Notes under the pieces: generated by a model | Told to the model about the DNA's origin: nothing | Databases searched by the model: none | The model's input: only the letters and a program-made list of their open reading frames with translations | Translations under genes and position numbers: made by a program | In this document: one piece after another, positions 15,156 to 23,832 of the stretch | How positions within the stretch are numbered: the stretch's first letter is position 1 | Layout of the letters: the number at the start of each line of letters is the position of its first letter | Assembly (NCBI RefSeq): GCF_017307055.1 | Contig: NZ_JAFLEQ010000003.1 | Span: 686,871-720,059, forward strand | Origin: Corynebacterium mendelii | GTDB lineage: Bacteria; Actinomycetota; Actinomycetes; Mycobacteriales; Mycobacteriaceae | Reading direction: 5' to 3' | DNA: 33,189 bases

Positions 15156-17011
15156 TCGGCTGCCCCGGGTCCGGTCAGTCCGGCCAGATCGGCCCGGATT
15201 GTTGCCGCCAGCCCCGCCCCTGCGTCCCCCGGCAGCGCCAGGGCATCCGACAGGCAGTCCTGCAGCCGGTAGACCGCGGCCGGGCGGTTGCCGGTCGCGG
15301 CATCCACATTGGCCCGCAGCCGCCGCAGTTCGATGACTGCGGCAGGCTCGGTGGCCTTGTGCCCCCGCAGTTCGGCGATCAGAGCATCGAGCACACCGGC
15401 CGCATCGGTGAAACGCCCCAGCTTCGACAGGCACACAGCCAGATTGGTGCGCACCGTCACCTGCTGGTCCACCGCCGTGTCCGGGTCGGCGAGCATCCGG
15501 TCAATGAGCCGGTAGCATCCGTCGACCGCCTGCTCGGTGTGCCCCAGGTTCATCAGGCACACCACCAGGTTCGATTCGGCGGCCAGCCGTATCCGGGGGT
15601 CAAGCTCCCGGCTGTCGTCGGCCAGCAGGGCCTGAAGCTCCTGTGTCGCCCGGCCGTAGTGCCTGGTCGACATCAACGCGGTGGCGAAAATCCACCTGTC
15701 GGATATCCGCCCGGTGTGCGCCGCGACTGTATCGGCCTGCCGCAGGCCCCGGGCGACAAGCCGGGAATCGGTGGCTGACAGCAGCAGATCCCGGATTTCC
15801 CGGCTGACACGGATCCGGTCGGCACCGGTAAGCACACCCTGCTCAGCGTCGGCCGCGGCAATCCAGGGCAGCACGGCCTGGAAGTCGTGGCGTGACGCCA
15901 ATACCCGGGCGATCGACAGACGCACCCGGCAGTGCAGCGCGGCTATGGTTTCCGCGGCCACCACGGGACCGGCCTTGTCGTCGAAGACCATCCACCCGGT
16001 CTCAGCACCCCGGAGCTGCCCCAACTCCTCATCAATTTCCGCCCACCCGGCAAGGGCTGCGTCACCATCATCGTCGTGCCCGGTAGCCGCCTGCCGCTCC
16101 AGCAGGGCCAGCCGGATATCCAGCGCCACCGACGAGGCCGGCTGGTGGTGGGCCAGCACCATGTCAAGGACGTGCCCGGCGACGGCGGTGACTTCATCGG
16201 TGCACCGGCCGGTGCGGCTGTCGGTTTCGCACAGCCGCCGAATCATCCCGGCGACCGCCCGGGCATCATCTGTACCGGCCAGCGCGCCGGGGCCGCACTC
16301 ATCGATCACCAGCGCCAGCTCACCGGCAGCGCGGGCCGGGGAGGGTTCTCCATCGCGAAACAGCGCCACAGCGTGCCGCAGGCGGATACCCGTGGCCGGA
16401 TCCGTCGGATCACAGTCGGCGGTGACAGCTGCGGCCACGGCCGCAAGATCCTCCCGCACCCGGTCGCAGCCGGCATCACCGTGGCGGGAAATAACAGCCA
16501 GATAGTGCTCGATGAGTCCGGCAAGACGCACCAGGCTGTCATGGGCGGGGCGGGCTGGTGTGTCGCCGGGTGGCGTGTACCCGGCCGATTCCAGATACAG
16601 AGGCAGGATGTCCGCGCACGTGTCCAGCTCCGCCTGCGGATCCCCCAGATCGGTCACCGCCTGAAGTTTCAGCCCTGCCAGGACCACCACACTCGTATCG
16701 GCCCGGCCGAAATTTTCTTTCCGCGCCCGCAGTGCCTCGTCGGCCACCTGCACGGCCTTGTCCGGTTTCCCGGCCAGTGCCAGCGCCCGGCACACACCGG
16801 CGGCAGCGTTGGTGCACCCCACCGATCCGGGTCCGCAGACCGCGCGCGCCCGCTGGTAAAGCGCGAGCCACAGTTGTTCATCCCGGCGGGCGGCACCATC
16901 GGCGAACGTTGCGTGCACTGTTTTTTCCAGCTGCCGGGCATCGTTGGCCGACCCATCGGCTGTGGGCCGGCCGGTGCGGAAAAACCGTGAAAAATATCCG
17001 CCCGCCATCAT
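15152..17011 (-). CDS. Large orphan TPR-like repeat protein
   Basis: This 619-aa protein is not recognised as a whole. Its C-terminal third contains helical repeats of TPR type, for example SNLVVCLMNLGHTEQAVDGC and TNLAVCLSKLGRFTDAAGV, spaced about 45 residues apart. The N-terminal part has a similar unit, ALALAGKPDKAVQVADEALRA. The composition is alanine- and leucine-rich with many charged residues. No signal peptide or membrane segment is evident, so it is probably cytoplasmic. The start at 17011 (Met-Met) has a GAAAGG-containing purine-rich stretch upstream; longer in-frame starts lack family support. Its TAG and the TAG of the convergent thiM-like gene share the palindrome CTAG at 15152-15155. 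Such proteins often act as scaffolds, but nothing here shows the partner. Confidence 0.7.
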   Translation of the reverse strand: MMAGGYFSRFFRTGRPTADGSANDARQLEKTVHATFADGAARRDEQLWLALYQRARAVCGPGSVGCTNAAAGVCRALALAGKPDKAVQVADEALRARKENFGRADTSVVVLAGLKLQAVTDLGDPQAELDTCADILPLYLESAGYTPPGDTPARPAHDSLVRLAGLIEHYLAVISRHGDAGCDRVREDLAAVAAAVTADCDPTDPATGIRLRHAVALFRDGEPSPARAAGELALVIDECGPGALAGTDDARAVAGMIRRLCETDSRTGRCTDEVTAVAGHVLDMVLAHHQPASSVALDIRLALLERQAATGHDDDGDAALAGWAEIDEELGQLRGAETGWMVFDDKAGPVVAAETIAALHCRVRLSIARVLASRHDFQAVLPWIAAADAEQGVLTGADRIRVSREIRDLLLSATDSRLVARGLRQADTVAAHTGRISDRWIFATALMSTRHYGRATQELQALLADDSRELDPRIRLAAESNLVVCLMNLGHTEQAVDGCYRLIDRMLADPDTAVDQQVTVRTNLAVCLSKLGRFTDAAGVLDALIAELRGHKATEPAAVIELRRLRANVDAATGNRPAAVYRLQDCLSDALALPGDAGAGLAATIRADLAGLTGPGAAD

Positions 17012-17285
17012 CTGCTCGCCCCGCCTTTCCCGGTTGCTTGCCCCACCACACACAGGTGGGTCTGTGGTGATGTGCTGTGTCCCGGCGGGGTGTTGTCCGG
17101 CCGGGACGATCACCACAGGCTACCGCAGGAGCCGGTCAGCGACGCCGCTTGGTGGATGGGTGACAGCAGCGTGTGCGCCCTTGTCGCGGCCGACCGTCGG
17201 GCGGGTAGCCTGGGGCAAAGGGCACACAGCCCACCCCGCCGGCTCACCGGCGGCACCACCAGCCGGAAAGGACCAGGACCCAAGC

Positions 17286-17414
17286 ATGCTGGAAAAAATC
17301 ATGGATGATGAGGATCCGGTGGCCGCCCAGGTCGCGAAACTCAAAGCACTGGCGGAGAAAAACAACCGCGGGAAACCGGAAGACACCGATACCGCCGCCG
17401 ACGACTGCCAGTAG
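17286..17414 (+). CDS. Small hypothetical protein (42 aa)
   Basis: The frame starts with ATG at 17286, preceded by GAAAGGA about 12 bp upstream, and encodes MLEKIMDDEDPVAAQVAKLK followed by ALAEKNNRGK and an acidic tail ending in DDCQ. The protein is highly charged and probably helical in its first 25 residues. TAGCCT near 17206 is a possible -10. It stands between the divergent repeat-protein gene and the convergent thioesterase gene. The good ribosome-binding site and clean codon use support a real gene. Confidence 0.55.
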   Translation: MLEKIMDDEDPVAAQVAKLKALAEKNNRGKPEDTDTAADDCQ

Positions 17415-17468
17415 CAGCGTCACCACCCCAACCACCACCCCCGTTCGGGGCTTGCGGCAGGTGACACC

Positions 17469-17507
17469 ACCCGCCCGCCGACGGCCCGCCGTGTGTCCCG
17501 GGCGGGT
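17469..17507. terminator. Bidirectional hairpin between the 42-aa ORF and the thioesterase gene
   Basis: ACCCGCCCG (17469-17477) and CGGGCGGGT (17499-17507) form a 9-bp stem with an inner ACGGC/GCCGT stem. It lies between two convergent genes. No T tract follows on either strand. Confidence 0.45.
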
Positions 17508-17542
17508 GTGGTGGTTGCCTGGTGCTGCGGGTCCGCCCGCGC

Positions 17543-17998
17543 TCAGCGCTCGGGGGCCGCAAGAGTACGCAGCTGGCCGACGGCCAGGAAACTGTCCGAG
17601 CCGTCGGTGATGGTGACCTCCACCAGCTGGGTGGTGCGGCCGGTGTGCACCGGGGTGGCGGTGACATGCAGCTGCCCCTCCCGCACCGGTTTGAGCAACT
17701 GGGTGGAATTGGTGGTTCCCACCACCTTCTTTCCGGTGGCGACGCAGGCCATCAGTGATCCGGCGGTTTCGACCAGGCTGGCGAACACCCCGCCGTGAAC
17801 ACACCCCCGCGGCTGCAGGTGGTCGCCGGTGACGGTAAGACTCATCTCCACCTGGTTCGGCCCCAGGTGGGTGACGGTGGTTCCCAGCGCCGCATCCAAT
17901 CCGGTGAGAAGCCCGTTGAGTTCCGCCCGCTCGGCGGCGCTCAACGCCTGGTTGTGCGCGCGGGCGAGAAAGGTCCACAACTTCGTGTCGCTGTCCAT
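17543..17998 (-). CDS. PaaI-type hotdog-fold acyl-CoA thioesterase
   Basis: The 151-aa protein matches the PaaI/YbgC-like family of small hotdog thioesterases, which hydrolyse acyl- or aryl-CoA thioesters. The diagnostic segment is LQPRGCVHGGVFASLVETAG, with the HGG turn and the following helix that carries the catalytic acidic residue. VVGTTNSTQLLKPVREG and the late EVTITDGSDSFLA are also typical. The ATG at 17998 was chosen because TAATAC (18014-18009), a good -10, lies 10 bp upstream. The gene is divergent from gnd, the two start codons being 96 bp apart. Confidence 0.88.
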   Translation of the reverse strand: MDSDTKLWTFLARAHNQALSAAERAELNGLLTGLDAALGTTVTHLGPNQVEMSLTVTGDHLQPRGCVHGGVFASLVETAGSLMACVATGKKVVGTTNSTQLLKPVREGQLHVTATPVHTGRTTQLVEVTITDGSDSFLAVGQLRTLAAPER

Positions 17999-18081
17999 AA
18001 CCCTCAGGGTATTAGACCTCCGCTTTCCCCGCCATACCGGCGACAACCGGACAGTTGTGCCGCCCGCCGGGGCAGGGCACG

Positions 18082-18087
18082 TACTAT
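18082..18087 (+). promoter_or_regulatory. Candidate -10 element of a leaderless gnd transcript
   Basis: TACTAT at 18082-18087 lies 7 bp before the gnd ATG (18095), the distance expected if transcription starts at the A of the start codon. No Shine-Dalgarno sequence is present, which agrees with leaderless translation. Confidence 0.55.
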
Positions 18088-18094
18088 CAAAGCC

Positions 18095-19546
18095 ATGAGT
18101 ACACATGGTTCGTTAGCGCACATCGGTGTCGTCGGTCTGGCTGTGATGGGTTCCAACATCGCCCGCAACCTCGCACACCACGGCCACAGGGTCGCCGTCT
18201 TCAACCGTTCCCACGGTAAAACAGAGGCCCTCATCGCCGACCACGGCCACGAGGGTGAATTCCTCCCGGCCCAGACCATCGACGAGTTCGTCGCCAGCCT
18301 TGAGCGGCCGCGGCGCGCCCTGATCATGGTGCAGGCGGGCGCGGCCACCGATGCGGTCATCGAGCAGCTGGCCGACCGTATGGACGACGGCGACATCATC
18401 ATCGACGGCGGCAATTCCCTCTACACCGACACCATCCGGCGGGAAAAAGCCATGGCCGCCCGCGGCCTGCACTTTGTCGGTGCCGGTATCTCCGGCGGTG
18501 AGGAAGGCGCGCTCAACGGCCCGGCGATCATGCCCGGCGGCCCGGCCGAATCCTACAAACATGTCGGCCCGCTGCTGGAGTCGATCGCAGCTGTCGTCGA
18601 CGGCACCCCCTGCTGCACCCACATCGGCCCCGACGGGGCGGGACATTTCGTGAAAATGGTGCACAACGGTATCGAGTACGCCGACATGCAGGTCATCGGC
18701 GAGGCCTACCATCTGCTGCGCTACGCCGCCGGCATGGAGCCGGACGCCATCGCCCGGGTGTTCAAAAAGTGGAACACCGGTGACCTGAACTCCTACCTGG
18801 TCGAAATCACCGCCGAGGTACTGGCGCAAAAAGACGCCGCCACCGGCAAACCGCTGGTCGATGTCATCGTTGATGCCGCAGGCCAGAAAGGCACCGGCCG
18901 CTGGACGGTCAAAGCCGCCCTCGATTTGGGTATCCCGGTCACCGGTATCGGCGAGGCCGTCTTCGCCCGGGCGCTGTCCGGCGATCTGGCGCAGCGCCGG
19001 GCCACTGTCGGCAACCTTCCCGCCGGCACCCTGCCCGGTGAGGTCATCAACTCCGACAAGGACCGTTTCATCGAAGATGTCCGCCGGGCGCTGTACGCGT
19101 CGAAACTGGTGGCCTACGCCCAGGGCTTCGACGAGATCAAAGCCGGGTCGGAAGAATACGGCTGGAATGTTGACCCGCGGGATTTGGCCACCATCTGGCG
19201 CGGCGGCTGCATTATCCGGGCCACCTTCCTCAACCGCATCACCGAAGCCTACGACTCCGATCCGGGGCTGGCTTCCCTGCTGCTGGATCCCTACTTCAAC
19301 GGTGAGATGACCGAGCTGGTCGACTCCTGGCGCCGCGTGGTGGTCACCGCCACCCGCATGGGTCTGCCGATCCCGGTGTTCGCCTCCTCGTTGAGCTACT
19401 ACGACGGGCTGCGCGCCGAACGGCTGCCGGCCTGCCTGATCCAGGGGCAGCGCGACTACTTCGGCGCCCACACCTACCGCCGCACCGACAAAGACGGCTC
19501 CTTCCACACCCTGTGGAACGACGACCGCCGCGAAGTCGAGGCTTAA
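18095..19546 (+). CDS. gnd: 6-phosphogluconate dehydrogenase, decarboxylating
   Basis: Gnd oxidises 6-phosphogluconate to ribulose 5-phosphate and CO2 with NADP+, the NADPH-yielding step of the pentose phosphate pathway. The 483-aa length is that of the long (E. coli type) dimeric enzyme. Motifs are IGVVGLAVMGSNIARNLA (dinucleotide fold), IIDGGNSLYTDT, GAGISGGEEGA, GHFVKMVHNGIEYADMQ with the catalytic Lys and Asn, KGTGRWT, and the C-terminal QRDYFGAHTYRRTD substrate loop. The start has no Shine-Dalgarno but a -10 at leaderless distance. The helicase gene follows directly after its TAA codon, so the two are probably one transcript. Confidence 0.97.
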   Translation: MSTHGSLAHIGVVGLAVMGSNIARNLAHHGHRVAVFNRSHGKTEALIADHGHEGEFLPAQTIDEFVASLERPRRALIMVQAGAATDAVIEQLADRMDDGDIIIDGGNSLYTDTIRREKAMAARGLHFVGAGISGGEEGALNGPAIMPGGPAESYKHVGPLLESIAAVVDGTPCCTHIGPDGAGHFVKMVHNGIEYADMQVIGEAYHLLRYAAGMEPDAIARVFKKWNTGDLNSYLVEITAEVLAQKDAATGKPLVDVIVDAAGQKGTGRWTVKAALDLGIPVTGIGEAVFARALSGDLAQRRATVGNLPAGTLPGEVINSDKDRFIEDVRRALYASKLVAYAQGFDEIKAGSEEYGWNVDPRDLATIWRGGCIIRATFLNRITEAYDSDPGLASLLLDPYFNGEMTELVDSWRRVVVTATRMGLPIPVFASSLSYYDGLRAERLPACLIQGQRDYFGAHTYRRTDKDGSFHTLWNDDRREVEA

Positions 19547-21109
19547 GTGACTCCCCGCGGCCGACGACGCCGCCCCGAAGACTCCTCCCGCCCCAACTTC
19601 GATCCGGAGGCCGGCCAGCGCCGCCGCAGCAACCGCCGGCGGGCCGGCCGCCCCGCCGGGGCGGCAACCGATGGTGCCGCAGCCGACGAGCAGCGCCGCG
19701 GGGCGAAGAAAAAACGCCCCGCACAAGCCACGGCCAAGCCGGCAAGCGGAAGCAACGCCGCCAAACCCGCCACCACCCCTGCCGCGGCCGGGGCTGGGGC
19801 CGGGACCGGGTCCGTCAGTTTCGCCGACACCGGTTTGTGCCCGGAACTTGTCGGTGAATTGGCCCGGCAGGGTATCACCGAACCGTTTCCCATCCAGGCT
19901 GCAGCCATCCCCGACGGGTTGGCGGGCAAAGACATTCTCGGCCGGGGTCCCACCGGCTCGGGCAAAACCTTCACCTTCGGTCTGCCGATGCTGCAGCGCC
20001 TGGCGGAGGGCGGGGCGTCTGTTCCCGGCCACCCGCGCGGGCTGGTGCTGGAACCCACCCGGGAACTCGCCACCCAGGTAGCCGAGCGTCTGGCCGAGCC
20101 GGCCGCGGCCCTGGGGCTGCGGGTCATTGACGTGGTTGGCGGGGTGAACATCAAACGCAATATCACCGCCCTGGCCGCACCGGTTGATGTGCTGGTGGCC
20201 ACCCCGGGCCGCGCCCAGGATCTGGTCAACCAGGGCTACCTGCATTTCGACCGGGTGGAGATCACCGCGGTCGACGAAGCCGACCAGATGGCGGACATGG
20301 GTTTCCTTCCCCAGGTCACCAAGCTGATGGATCTCACCCCCGCCGGCCAGCGGATGCTGTTTTCCGCCACCCTGGACGGCGAGGTGCAAACCCTGGTCAA
20401 GCGGTATTTGAAGCGTCCGGTCACCCATTCCACCGCCCCGGTGGAAGGTGGTGTGGACACCATGACCCACTACCGGCTGCTGGTCGGTGACCGGGACAAC
20501 CGCACCACCGTCAGCCAGTGGATCGGGGCGCGGGAGGGCCGGACCATCATGTTCATGCGCACCCGCCACGCCGTTGACCGGCAGGTGAAAAAACTGCGCC
20601 GCGTCGGTATCGAGGCGTTGGGGATCCACGGCGATAAAGGCCAGACCACCCGGCAGAATGCGCTCGGTGGTTTCAAGGACGGTTCCACCACTGTGCTGGT
20701 GGCCACCGACATTGCCGCCCGCGGCATCGACATCGCCGATGTGTCCCTGGTCGTCCACGTCGACCCGCCGGTCGAGCACAAAGCCTATCTGCACCGGGCG
20801 GGCCGCACCGCCCGCGGCGGGGCCGCCGGCACCGTGGTCACCCTGGTCACCGACGAGCAGCGCGACGATGTGGACAAACTCTTCCGCAAAGCCGGCGTCA
20901 CCGCCACGGAGCTTCCTGTCACCGATCCGGCGGATCCGAAGCTGGCGGCGATCACCGGCGCCCGCAAACCCACCGGCGCGGCCGTCGGCCCGCCGCCCGG
21001 CTCCCAGCCGAAACGCCGCAGACCCCGCCAGGGGCAGCGCGGCGGATCCGGCCGCGGCCAGGGCGGGGCGAACCGTTCCGGCGGGCGCCGCGGCCGGGGC
21101 CGCAGCTAG
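19547..21109 (+). CDS. DEAD-box ATP-dependent RNA helicase
   Basis: The 520-aa protein starts with GTG immediately after the gnd stop codon. Residues 1-88 are a basic, Arg/Ala-rich tail. The helicase core follows with the Q motif (ITEPFPIQAAAIP), motif I GPTGSGKT (134-141), PTRELATQ, TPGR, motif II DEAD in AVDEADQM, SAT in FSATLDG, and motif VI HRAGRTARGG. The C-terminus ends in an Arg/Gly-rich tail (GGRRGRGRS) that probably binds RNA. Such enzymes remodel rRNA or mRNA, and the basic tails suggest a RhlE- or CsdA-like role. A terminator follows within 10 bp of the stop codon. Confidence 0.94.
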   Translation: MTPRGRRRRPEDSSRPNFDPEAGQRRRSNRRRAGRPAGAATDGAAADEQRRGAKKKRPAQATAKPASGSNAAKPATTPAAAGAGAGTGSVSFADTGLCPELVGELARQGITEPFPIQAAAIPDGLAGKDILGRGPTGSGKTFTFGLPMLQRLAEGGASVPGHPRGLVLEPTRELATQVAERLAEPAAALGLRVIDVVGGVNIKRNITALAAPVDVLVATPGRAQDLVNQGYLHFDRVEITAVDEADQMADMGFLPQVTKLMDLTPAGQRMLFSATLDGEVQTLVKRYLKRPVTHSTAPVEGGVDTMTHYRLLVGDRDNRTTVSQWIGAREGRTIMFMRTRHAVDRQVKKLRRVGIEALGIHGDKGQTTRQNALGGFKDGSTTVLVATDIAARGIDIADVSLVVHVDPPVEHKAYLHRAGRTARGGAAGTVVTLVTDEQRDDVDKLFRKAGVTATELPVTDPADPKLAAITGARKPTGAAVGPPPGSQPKRRRPRQGQRGGSGRGQGGANRSGGRRGRGRS

Positions 21110-21117
21110 ATCGGCCA

Positions 21118-21195
21118 GGGGTGGTAGTCTGTGGGCCGCACACGCCGCCGGGATGTCCCGGCCGGCCGCGGCCTGCCGGGCCTACCACCCTTTTT
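21118..21195 (+). terminator. Terminator after the helicase gene
   Basis: GGGTGGTAG (21119-21127) and CTACCACCC (21182-21190) form a perfect 9-bp stem. The 54-nt loop contains further GC pairing. TTTTTG and a second T-rich run follow at 21191-21202. Confidence 0.8.
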
Positions 21196-21311
21196 GTTTT
21201 TCTTGACCTGCTGGCCCCACCCGGGTGCCGCCCCATCCCCGATGCCGGCGGCCACCGGCGGCCGGGGCCGCGGCACCTCACCGATCCGTTTAACTTTAAG
21301 TAACACCACCC

Positions 21312-22688
21312 ATGATTGTTTCGCTTCTCGCGCTCGCGGGATTTGTGGCGCTGACGATCGGCACCGGTTTTTTCGTTGCCATCGAATTCGCGCTCACCGG
21401 ACTGGAACGTTCCCAGATAGACCACGCCGCCGCCACCCGCAAAGACGCCACCTCGGTGGCGATCAAAAAGGCGCACTCCAACCTCTCCTTCGAGCTGTCC
21501 GGGGCGCAGCTGGGCATCACCTTGACCACCCTTGCCACCGGCTATCTGGCCGAACCGGTGCTGGCCACCTACATCGACCCGCTGCTGGAGTTTGTCGGTC
21601 TGTCCGATGAGGCGGCACGGCCGATCGCGCTGATCCTGGCGATGCTCATCGCCACGTTTTTGTCGATGGTCTACGGGGAGCTGGTGCCGAAAAACATGGC
21701 GATCACCGACCCGATGCGTGCCGCCCGCATCACGGTGCGCCCGGTGATCTGGTTCAACCGGATATTCACCCCGTTTATCAGGATGCTCAACGCGATGGCC
21801 AACACGCTGGTGCGCAAAATGGGTATCGAACCAGCAGATGAACTGGCCTCCGCCCGCTCCCCGCAGGAGCTGGGCGCGTTGGTGAGAAACTCCGCCAAAC
21901 ACGGCTCCATGGAACAGGCGAAAGCGGTCATGCTCGACAAGTCGCTGAAATTCGGGGAAGCCACCGCCGAAGACGTCATGACCCCGCGGTCAACCATCGA
22001 AGCCCTCGATATCGATGACACGGTCGCGGATTTGCTGAAACTGGCGTTGGACACCGGGCATTCCCGTTTCCCGGTCATCGACGGCGACCTGGACAACACT
22101 GTCGGTGTCGTGCACGTCAAAGATGCTTTCCCGGTGGCGAAATCGGAGCGCACGACCACCCGGGTGGCCACCCTGGCACGCCCCATACCGGTGGTGCCCG
22201 ACACCTTGGACGGGGATGCGGTACTCAATGCGGTGCGCTCGGCCGGCTCACAGGTGGTGCTGGTGGCCGACGAGTACGGCGGCACCTCCGGGATTGTGAC
22301 CATCGAGGATGTGGTGGAAGAGATTCTGGGTCCCGTCTACGACGAACACGACGACGCGGAAACCGACCGGGATTTCATCGCCTCCGGGGCCAGCTGGGAC
22401 TGCTCCGGGCTGGTGCGCATCGACGAGCTGCCCGACAAAACCGGCTGCTATGTGCCCGAAGGCCCCTATGAGACTCTCGGCGGGCTGATCATGAGCCAGC
22501 TGGGCCGGATTCCTTGTGTCGGCGATACGGTGCTGCTGCCGCAGACCGAGCACGATTTCATGGACGAATTCGAATCCGGGGTGCGTGGCCGCTGGATAGC
22601 CCGGGTCACCGTCATGGACCACCGCCGCATCGACCGGGCGTATCTGACCCCGATCACCAATGAGGAAGCCGAGGACTACAGTTGCTGA
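21312..22688 (+). CDS. CNNM/HlyC-CorC family membrane protein with CBS pair
   Basis: The 458-aa protein has the three-part structure of CNNM-type Mg2+ transport or efflux-associated proteins. Residues about 1-190 form a DUF21 membrane domain (MIVSLLALAGFVALTIGTGF at the start, LILAMLIATFLSMVYGELVP later, with the conserved GELVPKN). Residues about 205-340 form a CBS pair (DVMTPRSTIEALD, SRFPVIDG, VLVADEYGGTSGIVTIEDVV), which binds adenine nucleotides. The C-terminal CorC_HlyC domain follows (ETLGGLIMSQLGRIPCVGD). No Shine-Dalgarno is obvious, and TTTAAGT lies shortly upstream, so it may be near-leaderless. It overlaps the next, paralogous gene. Confidence 0.92.
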   Translation: MIVSLLALAGFVALTIGTGFFVAIEFALTGLERSQIDHAAATRKDATSVAIKKAHSNLSFELSGAQLGITLTTLATGYLAEPVLATYIDPLLEFVGLSDEAARPIALILAMLIATFLSMVYGELVPKNMAITDPMRAARITVRPVIWFNRIFTPFIRMLNAMANTLVRKMGIEPADELASARSPQELGALVRNSAKHGSMEQAKAVMLDKSLKFGEATAEDVMTPRSTIEALDIDDTVADLLKLALDTGHSRFPVIDGDLDNTVGVVHVKDAFPVAKSERTTTRVATLARPIPVVPDTLDGDAVLNAVRSAGSQVVLVADEYGGTSGIVTIEDVVEEILGPVYDEHDDAETDRDFIASGASWDCSGLVRIDELPDKTGCYVPEGPYETLGGLIMSQLGRIPCVGDTVLLPQTEHDFMDEFESGVRGRWIARVTVMDHRRIDRAYLTPITNEEAEDYSC

Positions 22689-23794
22689 GCCACGAAATAT
22701 TCGCGGTCGTCGCCTCGATCGTGCTGCTGGGTGTCAACGCTTTTTTCGTCGGCGCCGAATTCTCCCTCATCTCCTCGCGCCGTGACCGACTCGATTCGCT
22801 GGTCGCCGGCGGCGACCGGCGGGCCAAAGCGGTCCTGAAAGCCACCGAGCATCTGTCCGAACAGCTGGCCGGCGCGCAGTTCGGCATCACCATCGCCAGC
22901 CTGTTTCTCGGTAAAGTCGGCGAACCGGCCATCGCCCACCTGATCGAGGATCCCTTCCACGCGCTGGGCCTGCCCGGCCATCTGCTGCACCCGGTTTCCT
23001 TCGCCATCGCCCTGCTGATTGTCACCATGCTGCACATCATCATCGGTGAGATGGTGCCGAAAAACATTGCTCTGGCAGGCCCGGAAACCGTGGCCATGGC
23101 GCTGGTTCCCGCCCACCAGTGGTTCGTGAAAATCACCCGGCCGCTGATCGTGGCAATGAACGCCATCGCCGGGTGGACCCTGAAACTGTTCGGCATCGAG
23201 CAAAAAGATGAACTCGATTCCTCCGTCGACCCGGAACAGCTGGCCTCGATGATCACCGAATCCCGCAGCGAAGGCCTGCTGGATGCGGAAGAAACCGTAC
23301 GGCTGAACAAAGCCCTGAAATCGGATCACCGGCTGGTCACCGAGGTGCTGATTCCGCGGCACAAAGTCATCACCCTGCCCTTCGGCGACAAAGGCCCCAC
23401 CCTGCTGGAACTGGAGGACACCGTCGGTGAGACCGGGTTCTCCCGTTTCCCGGTCACCGGTTCAGACGGCACCTACATCGGCTACATCCACGTCAAAGAC
23501 ATTCTGGGGCGGATGGTGTCAGCCGATTCCAGCCTCAACGAGCACATTCCATCCGCCCAGCTGCGCACCCTGATCAGTGTCGATGCCTCCGGCACACTGG
23601 ATGACACCATGCGGCTGATGCGCCGCCAGTCCGCCCACATGGCCCAGGTCATCGACCACGGCCAGGTCACCGGCATTGTCACCCTGGAGGATCTGATCGA
23701 GGAATTCGTCGGCACCGTCCGCGACTGGACCCACGAACAGCAGGATTCATCCCCCGCACAGACCACCACCGACACCACCCGCCCGACCGGCTAG
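22682..23794 (+). CDS. Second CNNM-type membrane protein, lacking the C-terminal CorC domain
   Basis: This 370-aa protein starts with TTG inside the end of the preceding gene (7-bp overlap), so the two are translationally coupled. It has a DUF21 domain (IFAVVASIVLLGVNAFFVGA, then IGEMVPKNIAL) and a CBS pair (EVLIPRHKVITLP, SRFPVTGSDG, MAQVIDHGQVTGIVTLEDLI). It ends in a Thr/Pro-rich tail without the CorC_HlyC domain of its neighbour. Paired DUF21-CBS genes are common in actinobacteria and the products may work as a heteromer; this is inferred from the overlap. A role in divalent cation homeostasis is likely from the family. Confidence 0.9.
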   Translation: MLSHEIFAVVASIVLLGVNAFFVGAEFSLISSRRDRLDSLVAGGDRRAKAVLKATEHLSEQLAGAQFGITIASLFLGKVGEPAIAHLIEDPFHALGLPGHLLHPVSFAIALLIVTMLHIIIGEMVPKNIALAGPETVAMALVPAHQWFVKITRPLIVAMNAIAGWTLKLFGIEQKDELDSSVDPEQLASMITESRSEGLLDAEETVRLNKALKSDHRLVTEVLIPRHKVITLPFGDKGPTLLELEDTVGETGFSRFPVTGSDGTYIGYIHVKDILGRMVSADSSLNEHIPSAQLRTLISVDASGTLDDTMRLMRRQSAHMAQVIDHGQVTGIVTLEDLIEEFVGTVRDWTHEQQDSSPAQTTTDTTRPTG

Positions 23795-23832
23795 CCGGGC
23801 CTGACAAGCCACGACAGTTACCGTTCCACCCC

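Noticed and set aside
18113..20794. 893-aa minus-strand ORF across gnd and the helicase gene
   Set aside because: Shadow of two well-supported genes; high-GC third positions keep the opposite frame open.
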